A stretch of DNA of 64,000 bases, taken from NCBI RefSeq assembly GCF_043633585.1, contig NZ_CP141832.1, positions 1,612,001 through 1,676,000 of the forward strand. The letters are read 5' to 3'. A program made the translations under genes and the position numbers. Under the pieces are notes generated by a model. That model saw only the letters and a program-made list of their open reading frames with translations. It was not told the origin of the DNA and made no database searches. Shown here in pieces: positions 35,376-43,106 of the stretch. The stretch comes from Lacrimispora sinapis. Lineage in GTDB: Bacteria > Bacillota > Clostridia > Lachnospirales > Lachnospiraceae. Every line of letters starts with the position of its first letter. Within the stretch, counting starts at the first letter, position 1.

Positions 35376-37757
35376 ATGAAGTTGTATGTCTCAGTGGGGA
35401 ATTCCAGGAAAGACAAAAAGTGGAATGGCGTGGAGATGGAACTGGAGGAATTCAGGAAACGGATTGCCGTAACTATCCGCACCTCGGAAACAGTAGAGCA
35501 GTACCGAAAACTGTCCAAGGCAAGACAGGATGATATCAAAGATGTGGGCGGTTTTGTGCTTGGGAAGCTGAAAGACGGCCGGCGGAAGAAGGAGTGTGTG
35601 GTGTTCCGTTCCGGGCTAACTTTGGATATGGATTATGCTTCAGAAGATATTGCAGACCAGCTTGAACTGTTCCATGACTTTCACTGTTACTTATACTCCA
35701 CACATAAACATACCATGGAAAAGCCAAGGCTCCGGCTGGTGATTCCGTTGTCCAGGAATATTACACCAGATGAGTACCAAGCAGTAGCAAGGAAAGTAGC
35801 GGAAGCAATCGGTATGGAGTTGTTTGATGATACCACCTATGAACCTTCCCGGCTGATGTACTGGCCAAGCACTTCCGCAGATGGAGAGTTCATATTCCGG
35901 GAGATTGAAGGTGAGATTCTGAATCCGGATACTGTCCTGCAGAAATATGAGAACTGGCATGATTCTTCCCAGTGGCCGGTGAGCAGCCGTCAGCAGACCA
36001 TTGTACAGCGGGAAATGAAAAAGCAGGCGGATCCTCTTACTAAGGAAGGAACCATTGGGGCATTCTGCCGGGCATACTCCATTGAAGATGCCATCGAAGC
36101 TTTTCTTTCAGACATCTATACCACAAGCGAGATACCGGGAAGGTATGACTACGTATCGGCGGATTCCCAGGCGGGTGTTGTAATCTATGCGGGAAAGTTC
36201 GCCTATTCCCATCATGCCACGGATCCTGCCTGCGGTCAGCTTATGAATGCCTTTGATATGGTCCGGATTCATAAATTCGGGGAACTGGATATAAAGGCGG
36301 ATGAAGATACGGAGAGCAGTAAGCTGCCTTCTTTCAAGGCCATGAGCGAGTTCGCTGTATCTGATGAGAAGGTAAAACTGGAACTTCTGGTAGAAAAGGA
36401 ACAGGCAGTCAACTGGGAGTTTGCTGCGGAAAAAGATTGGAGGCTGGGACTGGAATACAACCGCCAAGGCGTGCTTGTCAACAACCTGAAAAATCTCCTG
36501 CTGATTTTGAACCATGATGAAAAACTGAAGTCCATTGTATTTAACCAGTTTAGCGACGGTATGGAGATTAAAGGGGAGGTGCCTTGGGAGCATCCGGGGA
36601 AGTTCTGGCGGGATGCGGACGATTCCCAGCTTATTTCCTACGTAGATTTAAACTATGGGAATTTTTCTGCCAGGAACTATGACATTGCTGTGACGAAGGT
36701 AGTGGATGACCGTTCCTATCATCCGGTCAGGGAATTCTTAAACTCTTTGCCGGAATGGGATAAAAAGCCCAGGGCAGATACCCTCTTAGTGGATTACCTG
36801 GGTGCGGTGGATAATGTTTATGTGCGTGCGGTGACCAGAAAGACTTTATGCGGTGCTATAGCCAGAGTGATGAGTCCAGGATGTAAATTTGACACCATGC
36901 TGGTATTGAACGGTCCGCAGGGAAAAGGAAAGTCCACGCTGATCGCGAAGCTGAGCGGGGAGTGGTTCAATGACTCTCTGCTCTTAAATGATACCAGGGA
37001 TAAGACCGCTGCGGAAAAACTGCAGGGTTATTGGATTTTGGAAATCGGAGAGTTGGCCGGTCTTAAGAAAACGGAGATTGAAACACTTCGTGGGTTCCTT
37101 TCCAGGCAGATTGACATTTACCGTGCATCCTTTGGACGCAGGGCAACGCCGCATCCAAGGCAGTGTATCTTTATTGGAACTACGAATGCGGAGAACGGGT
37201 ATCTTCGGGATACCGCAGGTAACCGGAGGTTCTGGCCGGTGAAAACACCCGGTGATGCAGCGAAGTCATCCTGGGAACTGACCGAGGAGGACGTCCACCA
37301 GATTTGGGCTGAGGCATTGTCATATTACAAAGCAGGGGAATCCTTGTGTCTGGATAAAGCGGTGGAACAGATGGCAATCAAGGAGCAGCAGATTGCCATG
37401 GAGGTTGACGAGCGGGAAGGCATTGTGAAGGAATACCTGGAAAAGCTGCTGCCGGAGAACTGGGAGAGCATGGAACTTTATGACCGCCGGAATTATGTGA
37501 ATGGTTCTGAGTTCGGAGAACAGCGGGAAATAGGTGTGAAAAAGAGGGAACGTGTTTGCAATATGGAAATATGGTGTGAGTGCTTTGGTAAAGAACGCTC
37601 GAACCTCAAGCGCCAGGACGCCAATGAGATCACGGCGATTATGGCAAATATAGATGGCTGGAGGAAGTCGGACGCAAAAATCCGGTTTCCGATTTATGGA
37701 GTAGTCAGGGGGTATTGCCGGGAGGAAAATGTTACGGCAACAAAAGGCAACAATTAG
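35376..37757 (+). CDS. VapE-type primase/helicase
   Basis: Started at the ATG at 35376 (GAGGAGG upstream), the product has 793 residues. The N-terminal half resembles phage primase-like domains (LDMDYASEDIADQLELFHDF, RLVIPLSRNITPDEYQAVARKVAEAIG). The C-terminal half is a virulence-associated E family ATPase, with Walker A GPQGKGKSTLIAKLSGEWF, Walker B-like YWILEIGELAGLKK and sensor region CIFIGTTNAENGYLRDTAGNRRFWPV. This fusion is the standard replication initiator/helicase of many Firmicute siphoviruses. A repeat cluster overlapping its 3' end may be its target. Confidence 0.92.
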   Translation: MKLYVSVGNSRKDKKWNGVEMELEEFRKRIAVTIRTSETVEQYRKLSKARQDDIKDVGGFVLGKLKDGRRKKECVVFRSGLTLDMDYASEDIADQLELFHDFHCYLYSTHKHTMEKPRLRLVIPLSRNITPDEYQAVARKVAEAIGMELFDDTTYEPSRLMYWPSTSADGEFIFREIEGEILNPDTVLQKYENWHDSSQWPVSSRQQTIVQREMKKQADPLTKEGTIGAFCRAYSIEDAIEAFLSDIYTTSEIPGRYDYVSADSQAGVVIYAGKFAYSHHATDPACGQLMNAFDMVRIHKFGELDIKADEDTESSKLPSFKAMSEFAVSDEKVKLELLVEKEQAVNWEFAAEKDWRLGLEYNRQGVLVNNLKNLLLILNHDEKLKSIVFNQFSDGMEIKGEVPWEHPGKFWRDADDSQLISYVDLNYGNFSARNYDIAVTKVVDDRSYHPVREFLNSLPEWDKKPRADTLLVDYLGAVDNVYVRAVTRKTLCGAIARVMSPGCKFDTMLVLNGPQGKGKSTLIAKLSGEWFNDSLLLNDTRDKTAAEKLQGYWILEIGELAGLKKTEIETLRGFLSRQIDIYRASFGRRATPHPRQCIFIGTTNAENGYLRDTAGNRRFWPVKTPGDAAKSSWELTEEDVHQIWAEALSYYKAGESLCLDKAVEQMAIKEQQIAMEVDEREGIVKEYLEKLLPENWESMELYDRRNYVNGSEFGEQREIGVKKRERVCNMEIWCECFGKERSNLKRQDANEITAIMANIDGWRKSDAKIRFPIYGVVRGYCREENVTATKGNN

Positions 37758-37871
37758 CCAGATGGGCAACAAAGAAAATTGTTGCTGTTGCCGGGAAAGC
37801 TGCCTTAAATGAGTTAGAAGGGCAACAGGCGTAAAGGCAGTAATGATGAGCGTTAGCGTGCATATGTTGCC
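37736..37871. repeat. GGCAACA iteron-like cluster (candidate replication origin)
   Basis: Four direct copies of GGCAACA (37736, 37746, 37765, 37821) and two inverted copies TGTTGCC (37786, 37865) fall within 136 bases spanning the end of the VapE gene and the following non-coding stretch. The pair 37765/37786 can form a hairpin. Clustering of one heptamer next to the replicative helicase gene suggests initiator binding sites, although an mRNA structure is also possible. Confidence 0.55.
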
Positions 37872-38007
37872 GTTGTTGCTGATACCACCTTATATTTATG
37901 AAATGATAAAAAGGATAGAGGAAAATGTGTGCAAATGCGTGTTTACGTTATATACGTGCAAGAACAGCAAATCGGCAGCAGAACATTTGGAAGGGAGGCT
38001 GAAAAGT

Positions 38008-38292
38008 ATGGCAGAAGAAAGACAGATAGAGATAGCCCTGCAACGGCAGGCAAAAAAGCGTGGCGGCAGGGCTGTGAAATTCACCTCTCCGGGTTTGGAT
38101 GGGGTACCGGACCGTCTGGTGCTTCTGCCGGGCGGGAGATGTGCTTTTGTAGAGCTGAAGGCTCCCGGAAAGAAGCTGCGTCCTCTGCAGGAGAAAAGGA
38201 GAACACAACTGGAAGCCCTGGGCTTTCCGGTTTACTGCATAGATAGAACTGAGATGATTGGAGGTGTACTGGATGAAATACAATCCACATGA
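38008..38292 (+). CDS. VRR-NUC domain nuclease
   Basis: The compact 94-residue protein is a stand-alone VRR-NUC fold (PD-(D/E)XK superfamily): ALQRQAKKRGGRAVKFTSPGLDGVPDRLVLLPGGRCAFVELKAPGKKL has the catalytic D in GVPDR and the E-x-K of VELKA. The chosen ATG has AAGGGAGG upstream; a longer upstream frame lacks such a site. VRR-NUC proteins act as structure-specific nucleases, often with the SNF2 helicase encoded next, which it overlaps by 20 bases. Confidence 0.93.
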   Translation: MAEERQIEIALQRQAKKRGGRAVKFTSPGLDGVPDRLVLLPGGRCAFVELKAPGKKLRPLQEKRRTQLEALGFPVYCIDRTEMIGGVLDEIQST

Positions 38293-39640
38293 ATATCAGG
38301 ATTACGCAAAGGAATTCATCATTGGACACCCGGTGAGTCTGCTTCTTTTAGACATGGGGTTAGGGAAAACCGTAATTACGCTGACCGCCCTTTGGGAGCT
38401 GTTGCTGGATTACTTTGAAGTCAGGCGGGTTCTTGTAATCGCGCCTTTGCGTGTAGCACGGGATACCTGGCCGGGAGAGTATGAGAAGTGGGATCACTTG
38501 AATGGATTGCTGCTTTCTCCCATTCTTGGCTCGGAGAAAGAGAGGAAAGCGGCATTAAACCGGAAGGCGAATGTGTATGTGATCAACCGGGAGAACGTTG
38601 AGTGGCTGGTAGGGCAGGGCAACTGGGATTTTGACATGATTATAATCGATGAGCTGTCCTCCTTCAAATCCCACAAGGCAAAGCGGTTCAAAGCTCTTAG
38701 AAAAGTAAGGGCGAAGGCACACTGGATTGTGGGCTTGACCGGAACTCCCGCACCAAACGGTCTGATTGACCTTTGGGCGGAAATTGGCATTCTGGACATG
38801 GGGCAGAGACTTGGACGATTTATCGGGACGTACCGGGATCGGTTCTTTCTGCCGGATAAGCAGAGCCGGGATATGGTGTATTCCTATAAGCCAAAAGATG
38901 GAGCAGAGGAACAAATTTATGGATTGATTTCAGACATCACTATCAGCATGAAGGCGGTGGACTATCTGGAAATGCCGGAATGTATTTATAACCGGGTGGA
39001 GGTGAGCCTGAATGAGAAAGAGTATGATCTATACCGGAAACTGGAAAAGGATATGCTTCTTCCTTTTGAAGGAGGGGATGTGGATGCGGTTAATGCGGCG
39101 GGACTTTCTAATAAATTGTTACAAATGGCAAACGGAGCAGTCTATGATGAGAGCGGGGATGTGCGGCATATCCATGACCGAAAGCTGGACGTTTTAGAAG
39201 ATTTACTGGAAGCAGCAAATGGGAAGCCGGTGCTGATGGCTTACTGGTATAAGCATGATAAACAGCGGATAAAGGAACGGTTTCAGGCGGTGGAACTGGA
39301 CACTTCGGAGGATTTTAAGAAATGGAACAACGGTGAGATACCACTTGCTATGATCCATCCGGCATCTGCCGGGCATGGGCTGAACCTGCAGGCAGGAGGT
39401 TCTACACTGATCTGGTTCGGACTTATCTGGTCATTAGAACTGTATCAGCAGATGAATGCCAGACTTTGGAGACAGGGACAAAAAGAAACGGTGGTGATTC
39501 ATCATCTGATAGCGAAAGGTACCATGGATGAGCAGGTGTTTGCTTCTTTGGAGAGAAAGAATACCGGGCAATCCGCACTGGTGGAGGCGGTAAAGGTCAG
39601 GATTGGAGGTATCCGGGATGGATGTGGAAAGAATCTTTAA
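38273..39640 (+). CDS. SNF2-family DEAD/DEAH helicase
   Basis: The 455-residue protein starts at 38273 with GGAGGTG upstream. Helicase motifs are: I LLLDMGLGKTVITL, II IIIDELSSFKS (DE-L-S variant), III GLTGTPAPNGL, and C-terminal motifs MIHPASAGHGLNLQAGG and QMNARLWRQGQKETVVIHHLI. Phage SNF2 helicases of this short type pair with VRR-NUC nucleases in DNA repair or recombination during replication. Confidence 0.94.
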   Translation: MKYNPHEYQDYAKEFIIGHPVSLLLLDMGLGKTVITLTALWELLLDYFEVRRVLVIAPLRVARDTWPGEYEKWDHLNGLLLSPILGSEKERKAALNRKANVYVINRENVEWLVGQGNWDFDMIIIDELSSFKSHKAKRFKALRKVRAKAHWIVGLTGTPAPNGLIDLWAEIGILDMGQRLGRFIGTYRDRFFLPDKQSRDMVYSYKPKDGAEEQIYGLISDITISMKAVDYLEMPECIYNRVEVSLNEKEYDLYRKLEKDMLLPFEGGDVDAVNAAGLSNKLLQMANGAVYDESGDVRHIHDRKLDVLEDLLEAANGKPVLMAYWYKHDKQRIKERFQAVELDTSEDFKKWNNGEIPLAMIHPASAGHGLNLQAGGSTLIWFGLIWSLELYQQMNARLWRQGQKETVVIHHLIAKGTMDEQVFASLERKNTGQSALVEAVKVRIGGIRDGCGKNL

Positions 39641-40103
39641 AGAATACCGGGAATGGAAACATAGCCTGGCCTTGTTAGAATTTGAGTTGGGCCGATTCCA
39701 GGGAATTCCATATGAGGACGTTATCGAGAGCCTGTGTTTTTCAAAACCACAGGGAGAGCGTGTACAGACCAGCGGTACTTCTGATAAAACAGGAATGACC
39801 GCCATGGTTTACAGGCAGGTAAAGGAAAGGCTGGATGATGAGTGGTTCGATTTTTTGCTGGGACGTTATAAACAGATTAAAGAAGAAATGGATTTCCTGG
39901 AATATGCTATTCGCCAACTGAGCGGGCGTCTGTCTGAGATTATATGGGATATGATAATAGAACAGTCAAGCTGGCAGGAGCTAATGATAAAATATAATGT
40001 AAGCCATGCTATGGTTGGAAAGTACAGGAAGAAAGCCGTGGAGGAATTGAAACGGATTTATGAACTGCGCGGGCAGCAGACAGATTCCTATTTGTTAAGC
40101 TGA
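39618..40103 (+). CDS. Phage late regulator, sigma-70-like (DUF1492/ArpU-type)
   Basis: The protein has 161 residues from the ATG at 39618 (TTGGAGG upstream). The N-terminal part is helical (ERIFKEYREWKHSLALLEFEL, then a spacer), and the C-terminal part has a region 4-like helix-turn-helix (SSWQELMIKYNVSHAMVGKYRKKAVEELKRIYEL). Proteins in this position control phage late transcription in several Firmicute phages. A terminator follows, separating the early/replication genes from the packaging region. Confidence 0.75.
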   Translation: MDVERIFKEYREWKHSLALLEFELGRFQGIPYEDVIESLCFSKPQGERVQTSGTSDKTGMTAMVYRQVKERLDDEWFDFLLGRYKQIKEEMDFLEYAIRQLSGRLSEIIWDMIIEQSSWQELMIKYNVSHAMVGKYRKKAVEELKRIYELRGQQTDSYLLS

Positions 40104-40187
40104 ATGGGTAGACTAAGTGTAGACAATGAGTTGATTGAAAGTTTACCGGATCTTGTGTTATGATTAAGCTGCGAAGAAATGTAAAGA

Positions 40188-40220
40188 GTCTTGTGGATTT
40201 AATTCCATGAGGCTTTTTTT
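40188..40220 (+). terminator. Terminator ending the replication module
   Basis: GTCTTGTGGA pairs with TCCATGAGGC (with G-U pairs) around a 6-base loop, followed by seven T. Confidence 0.85.
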
Positions 40221-40286
40221 ATGCCTTTGCACTGGCAGGGACTTATCCTTTCACCCTGCCACTACATACGGAAGGAGTGAATTTAG

Positions 40287-40640
40287 ATGCCGAGAAAGCC
40301 GAAGAAGCCCTGCAGGTATCCGGGATGTCCGAATCTGACAGAGTCAGCCTATTGTGAAGAACACAGCTATCTGTATCAGACAGAGCGTGCCGGAGTATCA
40401 GAGAGAGGTTATAACGGACGCTGGCGGAAAGCCAGGCGCAGGTATCTGAAAGAACACCCGCTGTGTGTCCGGTGCCGGGAACGTGGGAAACTGGTGAAAG
40501 CCACCGTAGTGGACCATATTATTCCGCACCGTGGAAATGAAGAATTGTTCTGGGATAAGTCCAACTGGCAGGCGCTGTGTAAGAATTGTCATGATAGAAA
40601 GACGATGACGGAAGACCGTTATCAGGAATACAAATACTGA
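40287..40640 (+). CDS. HNH endonuclease
   Basis: The 117-residue protein has a zinc-binding N-terminal segment (CRYPGCPNLTESAYCEEHS) and an HNH core: CVRCRERGKLVKATVVDHIIPHRGNEELFWDKSNWQALCKNCHDRKT, with DH, N and H as catalytic residues between two CxxC pairs. In HK97-type phages such HNH proteins work with terminase to cut cos sites. A GC-rich candidate cos region lies 0.5 kb downstream. GGAAGGAG precedes the ATG. Confidence 0.93.
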   Translation: MPRKPKKPCRYPGCPNLTESAYCEEHSYLYQTERAGVSERGYNGRWRKARRRYLKEHPLCVRCRERGKLVKATVVDHIIPHRGNEELFWDKSNWQALCKNCHDRKTMTEDRYQEYKY

Positions 40641-40790
40641 CAGAGAAAAGCCTTGGGAGGTTTCCATGGCTTTTCATCTGAATGTTTTTTGTTTTTGCAG
40701 TATCTTGGATCAGGAACAGGTGAAAAGGGCAGGGTGTTTGAAATGAGATATGAGAAGGGAACTTTCAGTTCTGAATTTATCTCTTCTTTT

Positions 40791-41027
40791 TCATCTATCC
40801 GGCTCTGCTTCGTACTGTGCCTGTTCTTCACATACCATAGCGGGAGCGATGCGGATCCAGTTGTCCTCATAGAATACCTGGATTGCGTCCCCGATATGGA
40901 ATCCCAATTCCTCCAGCCACTTTCCTTCCATAGATATCTTTGGCGTGCAGGTATAAGTCTTGCCGCCAGTATATCGTTTGGAGTTTGAACGGCTGGCATA
41001 AAGAACTTTCATTTGCTTAGTTTTCAT
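40791..41027 (-). CDS. SymE-like toxin
   Basis: This 78-residue protein is on the strand opposite to all nearby phage genes. MKTKQMKVLYASRSNSKRY and PKISMEGKWLEELGFHIGDAIQVF match the AbrB-fold core of E. coli SymE (YASR, then a WLE-GF-G pattern). SymE is an SOS-induced RNA-associated toxin repressed by an antisense RNA. The ATG at 41027 has GAAGGAGGAAA upstream; an upstream in-frame ATG lacks one. Whether an antisense RNA exists here cannot be told from sequence alone. It could be a lysogenic conversion gene. Confidence 0.8.
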   Translation of the reverse strand: MKTKQMKVLYASRSNSKRYTGGKTYTCTPKISMEGKWLEELGFHIGDAIQVFYEDNWIRIAPAMVCEEQAQYEAEPDR

Positions 41028-41419
41028 AAAGTATTTCCTCCTTCTTTCTTTTGGTAGAGCCATAGTAAATCAAAAACAACAAATTATCCAGTTGATTTTG
41101 GGGTGCAATTTAGACAAATATTATCCGGGATTATTGTTCAGGTTATGAATTTGTGGGAGAGAAGAAAGAAGGGAGGGGGAGTCCGAATCTCCAGAACCCC
41201 GTCCCCTGGAAACCGCCGCCCCCCAAGACGTGAATTTTCGCAGAAACCGTCAGTGGGGATAGGATAATAGGTGCCTTTTTGTACATAAACATATGATTTC
41301 CGCTGAATTGATTGGAGGGGATTTTGCCAAAAAGTACCGGAAATCCATGTTTTGAAGCCGAGAAAAGACAGAAACTATCTGCTTTTCCCGGTTTTTTCTG
41401 TAAGGAGGTGCGAAAGGAA
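41028..41419. other. Non-coding region with candidate cos site
   Basis: These 392 bases hold no convincing gene. A GC-rich segment at about 41195-41245 (GTCCCCTGGAAACCGCCGCC, then CCCCAAGACGTGAATTTTCGC) resembles the cohesive-end region found between HNH and packaging genes of cos-type Firmicute phages: C/G runs followed by ACGTGAATTTT. The exact cut position cannot be given. The left 60 bases contain the SymE-like gene promoter region; the right end holds a terminator. Confidence 0.5.
41357..41396 (+). terminator. Terminator before the interrupted HTH gene
   Basis: CCG-A-GAAAAG-A-CAG pairs with CTG-CTTTTC-CCGG (small mismatches), followed by TTTTTT. Confidence 0.75.
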
Positions 41420-41869
41420 ATGACAGAGGTGCAGGAAACCAGAATCTAGGAACTGAGACTGAAAGGTTTAGGCTACCGGAGGATTGCCACGGAGGCAGGG
41501 CTGTCCCGTGACATTGTCCGGAATTACTGCAGGAGCAAAGGATTGGCTGGGTACGCCACAGCTTTGGAAAAGAATGTATCGGAACAGATTTCCAAGGGCA
41601 AAGCCTGTTTGTACTGTGGAAAGGAAATAAAACAGCCGGCTACCGGGCGTCCTAAGAAGTTCTGTTCGGAAACCTGCAGGAGAATATGGTGGAGGATCCA
41701 CCCGGAGGTTTCCGAGCAGAAGGATACCGCATTATACACGATGACCTGTGCGCACTGTGGTAAGGAATTTGTTTCCTATGGGAACCAAAAACGGAAATAC
41801 TGCGGTCACAACTGCTACATCAAAGACAGGTTCTGGAGGGGAGAAGAGAATGGAGTTTCGGAGAATTAA
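41420..41869 (+). pseudogene. HTH plus zinc-ribbon DNA-binding protein interrupted by an amber codon
   Basis: From an ATG at 41420 with AAAGGAAA upstream the frame reads MTEVQETRI, meets TAG at 41447-41449, then continues openly to 41869: ELRLKGLGYRRIATEAGLSRDIVRNYC forms a helix-turn-helix, and two zinc-binding pairs follow (CLYCGKEI...FCSETC and CAHCGKEF...YCGHNC). A CAG-to-TAG change is the simplest explanation. An internal TTG at 41543, preceded by AGGAG at 41531-41535, could still give a 108-residue product holding only the zinc ribbons. The frame overlaps the next gene by 20 bases. It is probably a phage transcription regulator before mutation. Confidence 0.8.
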
Positions 41870-43106
41870 AATCAAAGAACTGGTAGCTGCTTCCTACAAT
41901 CCGAGGAAGAAGCTGAAGCCGGGGGATATGGAATATGAGAAAATCAAACGCTCCATTCAGGAGTTTGGGTATGTCGAGCCGGTCATTGTCAATTCTGACC
42001 TGACTATCATTGGCGGTCATCAGCGGGTTACGGTTTTATCTGATTTAGGGTATGAGGAAATTGACTGTATCGTGGTGGAGATTGACAAGACCAAGGAGAA
42101 AGCACTCAATATTGCCCTGAATAAAATTACGGGTGAATGGAATAAGGAACTGCTGGCTGACTTGATCCGAGATTTGCAGGAATCTGATTTCGATGTGGCG
42201 TTCACCGGATTTGAGCCACCGGAGATTGAACAGCTTTTTAATACGGTTCATGACAAAAATATCACCGAAGATGACTTTGATGTAGATGCGGAGCTGCAGA
42301 AACCGGCAGTGGCAAAGCAGGGAGATGTGTGGCTGCTTGGCAGGCATAGGTTGGTATGCGGTGATTCCACTCTGCCCGAAACGTATGATGTTCTGATGGA
42401 TGGGAAGAAGGCGAACCTGGTAGTGACCGATCCGCCATACAATGTAAATTATGAGGGAACGGCAGGCAGTATTCAGAATGACCACATGGAGGATGAAAAG
42501 TTTTACCAGTTCCTCTTTGCTGCTTTTGTAAATATGGAAGCGAGTATGGAGCAGGACGCATCTATCTATGTATTTCATGCCGACACGGAGGGATTAAATT
42601 TCCGCAGTGCATTCAAGGCAGCAGGATTTTATCTGTCAGGTACCTGCATCTGGAAAAAACAGAGTCTGGTTCTTGGAAGGAGTCCTTACCAGTGGCAGCA
42701 CGAGCCGGTTCTGTTTGGCTGGAAAAAGGGCGGGAAACACAACTGGTATTCCGACCGGAAGCAGACCACTATATGGGAGTTTGACCGGCCGAAGCAGTCT
42801 AAGGATCACCCGACCATGAAACCGGTAGGGCTTGTGGCATATCCGATCCAGAATTCCTGCATGAGCAATTGTATCGTTCTGGATCCCTTTGGAGGTTCCG
42901 GTTCCACGCTTATTGCCTGTGAACAGTCCAACCGCATCTGCTATATGGCAGAACTGGATGGGAAGTTCGTGGATGTTATTGTGAACCGTTATGTGGAGCA
43001 GGCCGGTTCAGCGGAGCAGGTCTTTGTCATCCGCAGCGGACAGAAAATAAAATATGAGGAATTGAAAAGGGAAGGTGGAGCTGATGAAGCAGTTGACCTT
43101 CCTTGA
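41850..43106 (+). CDS. ParB-domain DNA N4/N6-methyltransferase
   Basis: The 418-residue protein starts at 41850 (GGAGGGGAG upstream). The N-terminal ParB/sulfiredoxin-like domain (PRKKLKPGDMEYEKIKRSIQEFGYVEPVIVN, IIGGHQRVTVLSDLGY) is followed by a methyltransferase domain, with catalytic motif IV TDPPYNVNYEG preceding SAM motif I VLDPFGGSGSTLIACEQSNR, the beta-class order. Amino-methylation of adenine or cytosine is expected. No restriction nuclease is adjacent, so it is probably an orphan phage methylase that protects phage DNA or marks packaging sites. Confidence 0.93.
   Translation: MEFRRIKIKELVAASYNPRKKLKPGDMEYEKIKRSIQEFGYVEPVIVNSDLTIIGGHQRVTVLSDLGYEEIDCIVVEIDKTKEKALNIALNKITGEWNKELLADLIRDLQESDFDVAFTGFEPPEIEQLFNTVHDKNITEDDFDVDAELQKPAVAKQGDVWLLGRHRLVCGDSTLPETYDVLMDGKKANLVVTDPPYNVNYEGTAGSIQNDHMEDEKFYQFLFAAFVNMEASMEQDASIYVFHADTEGLNFRSAFKAAGFYLSGTCIWKKQSLVLGRSPYQWQHEPVLFGWKKGGKHNWYSDRKQTTIWEFDRPKQSKDHPTMKPVGLVAYPIQNSCMSNCIVLDPFGGSGSTLIACEQSNRICYMAELDGKFVDVIVNRYVEQAGSAEQVFVIRSGQKIKYEELKREGGADEAVDLP

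Noticed and set aside
37736..37871. CRISPR-like array from the repeated GGCAACA
   Set aside because: Repeats are only 7 bases, irregularly spaced and in both orientations, with no spacers of constant length and no cas genes.
41447..41449. Pyrrolysine or deliberate amber recoding
   Set aside because: No pyl genes or suppressor tRNA are in the window, and other genes here use TAG as a normal stop.
42045..42578. 177-codon minus-strand frame inside the ParB-methyltransferase gene
   Set aside because: Antisense shadow of a gene with clear ParB and DPPY motifs.
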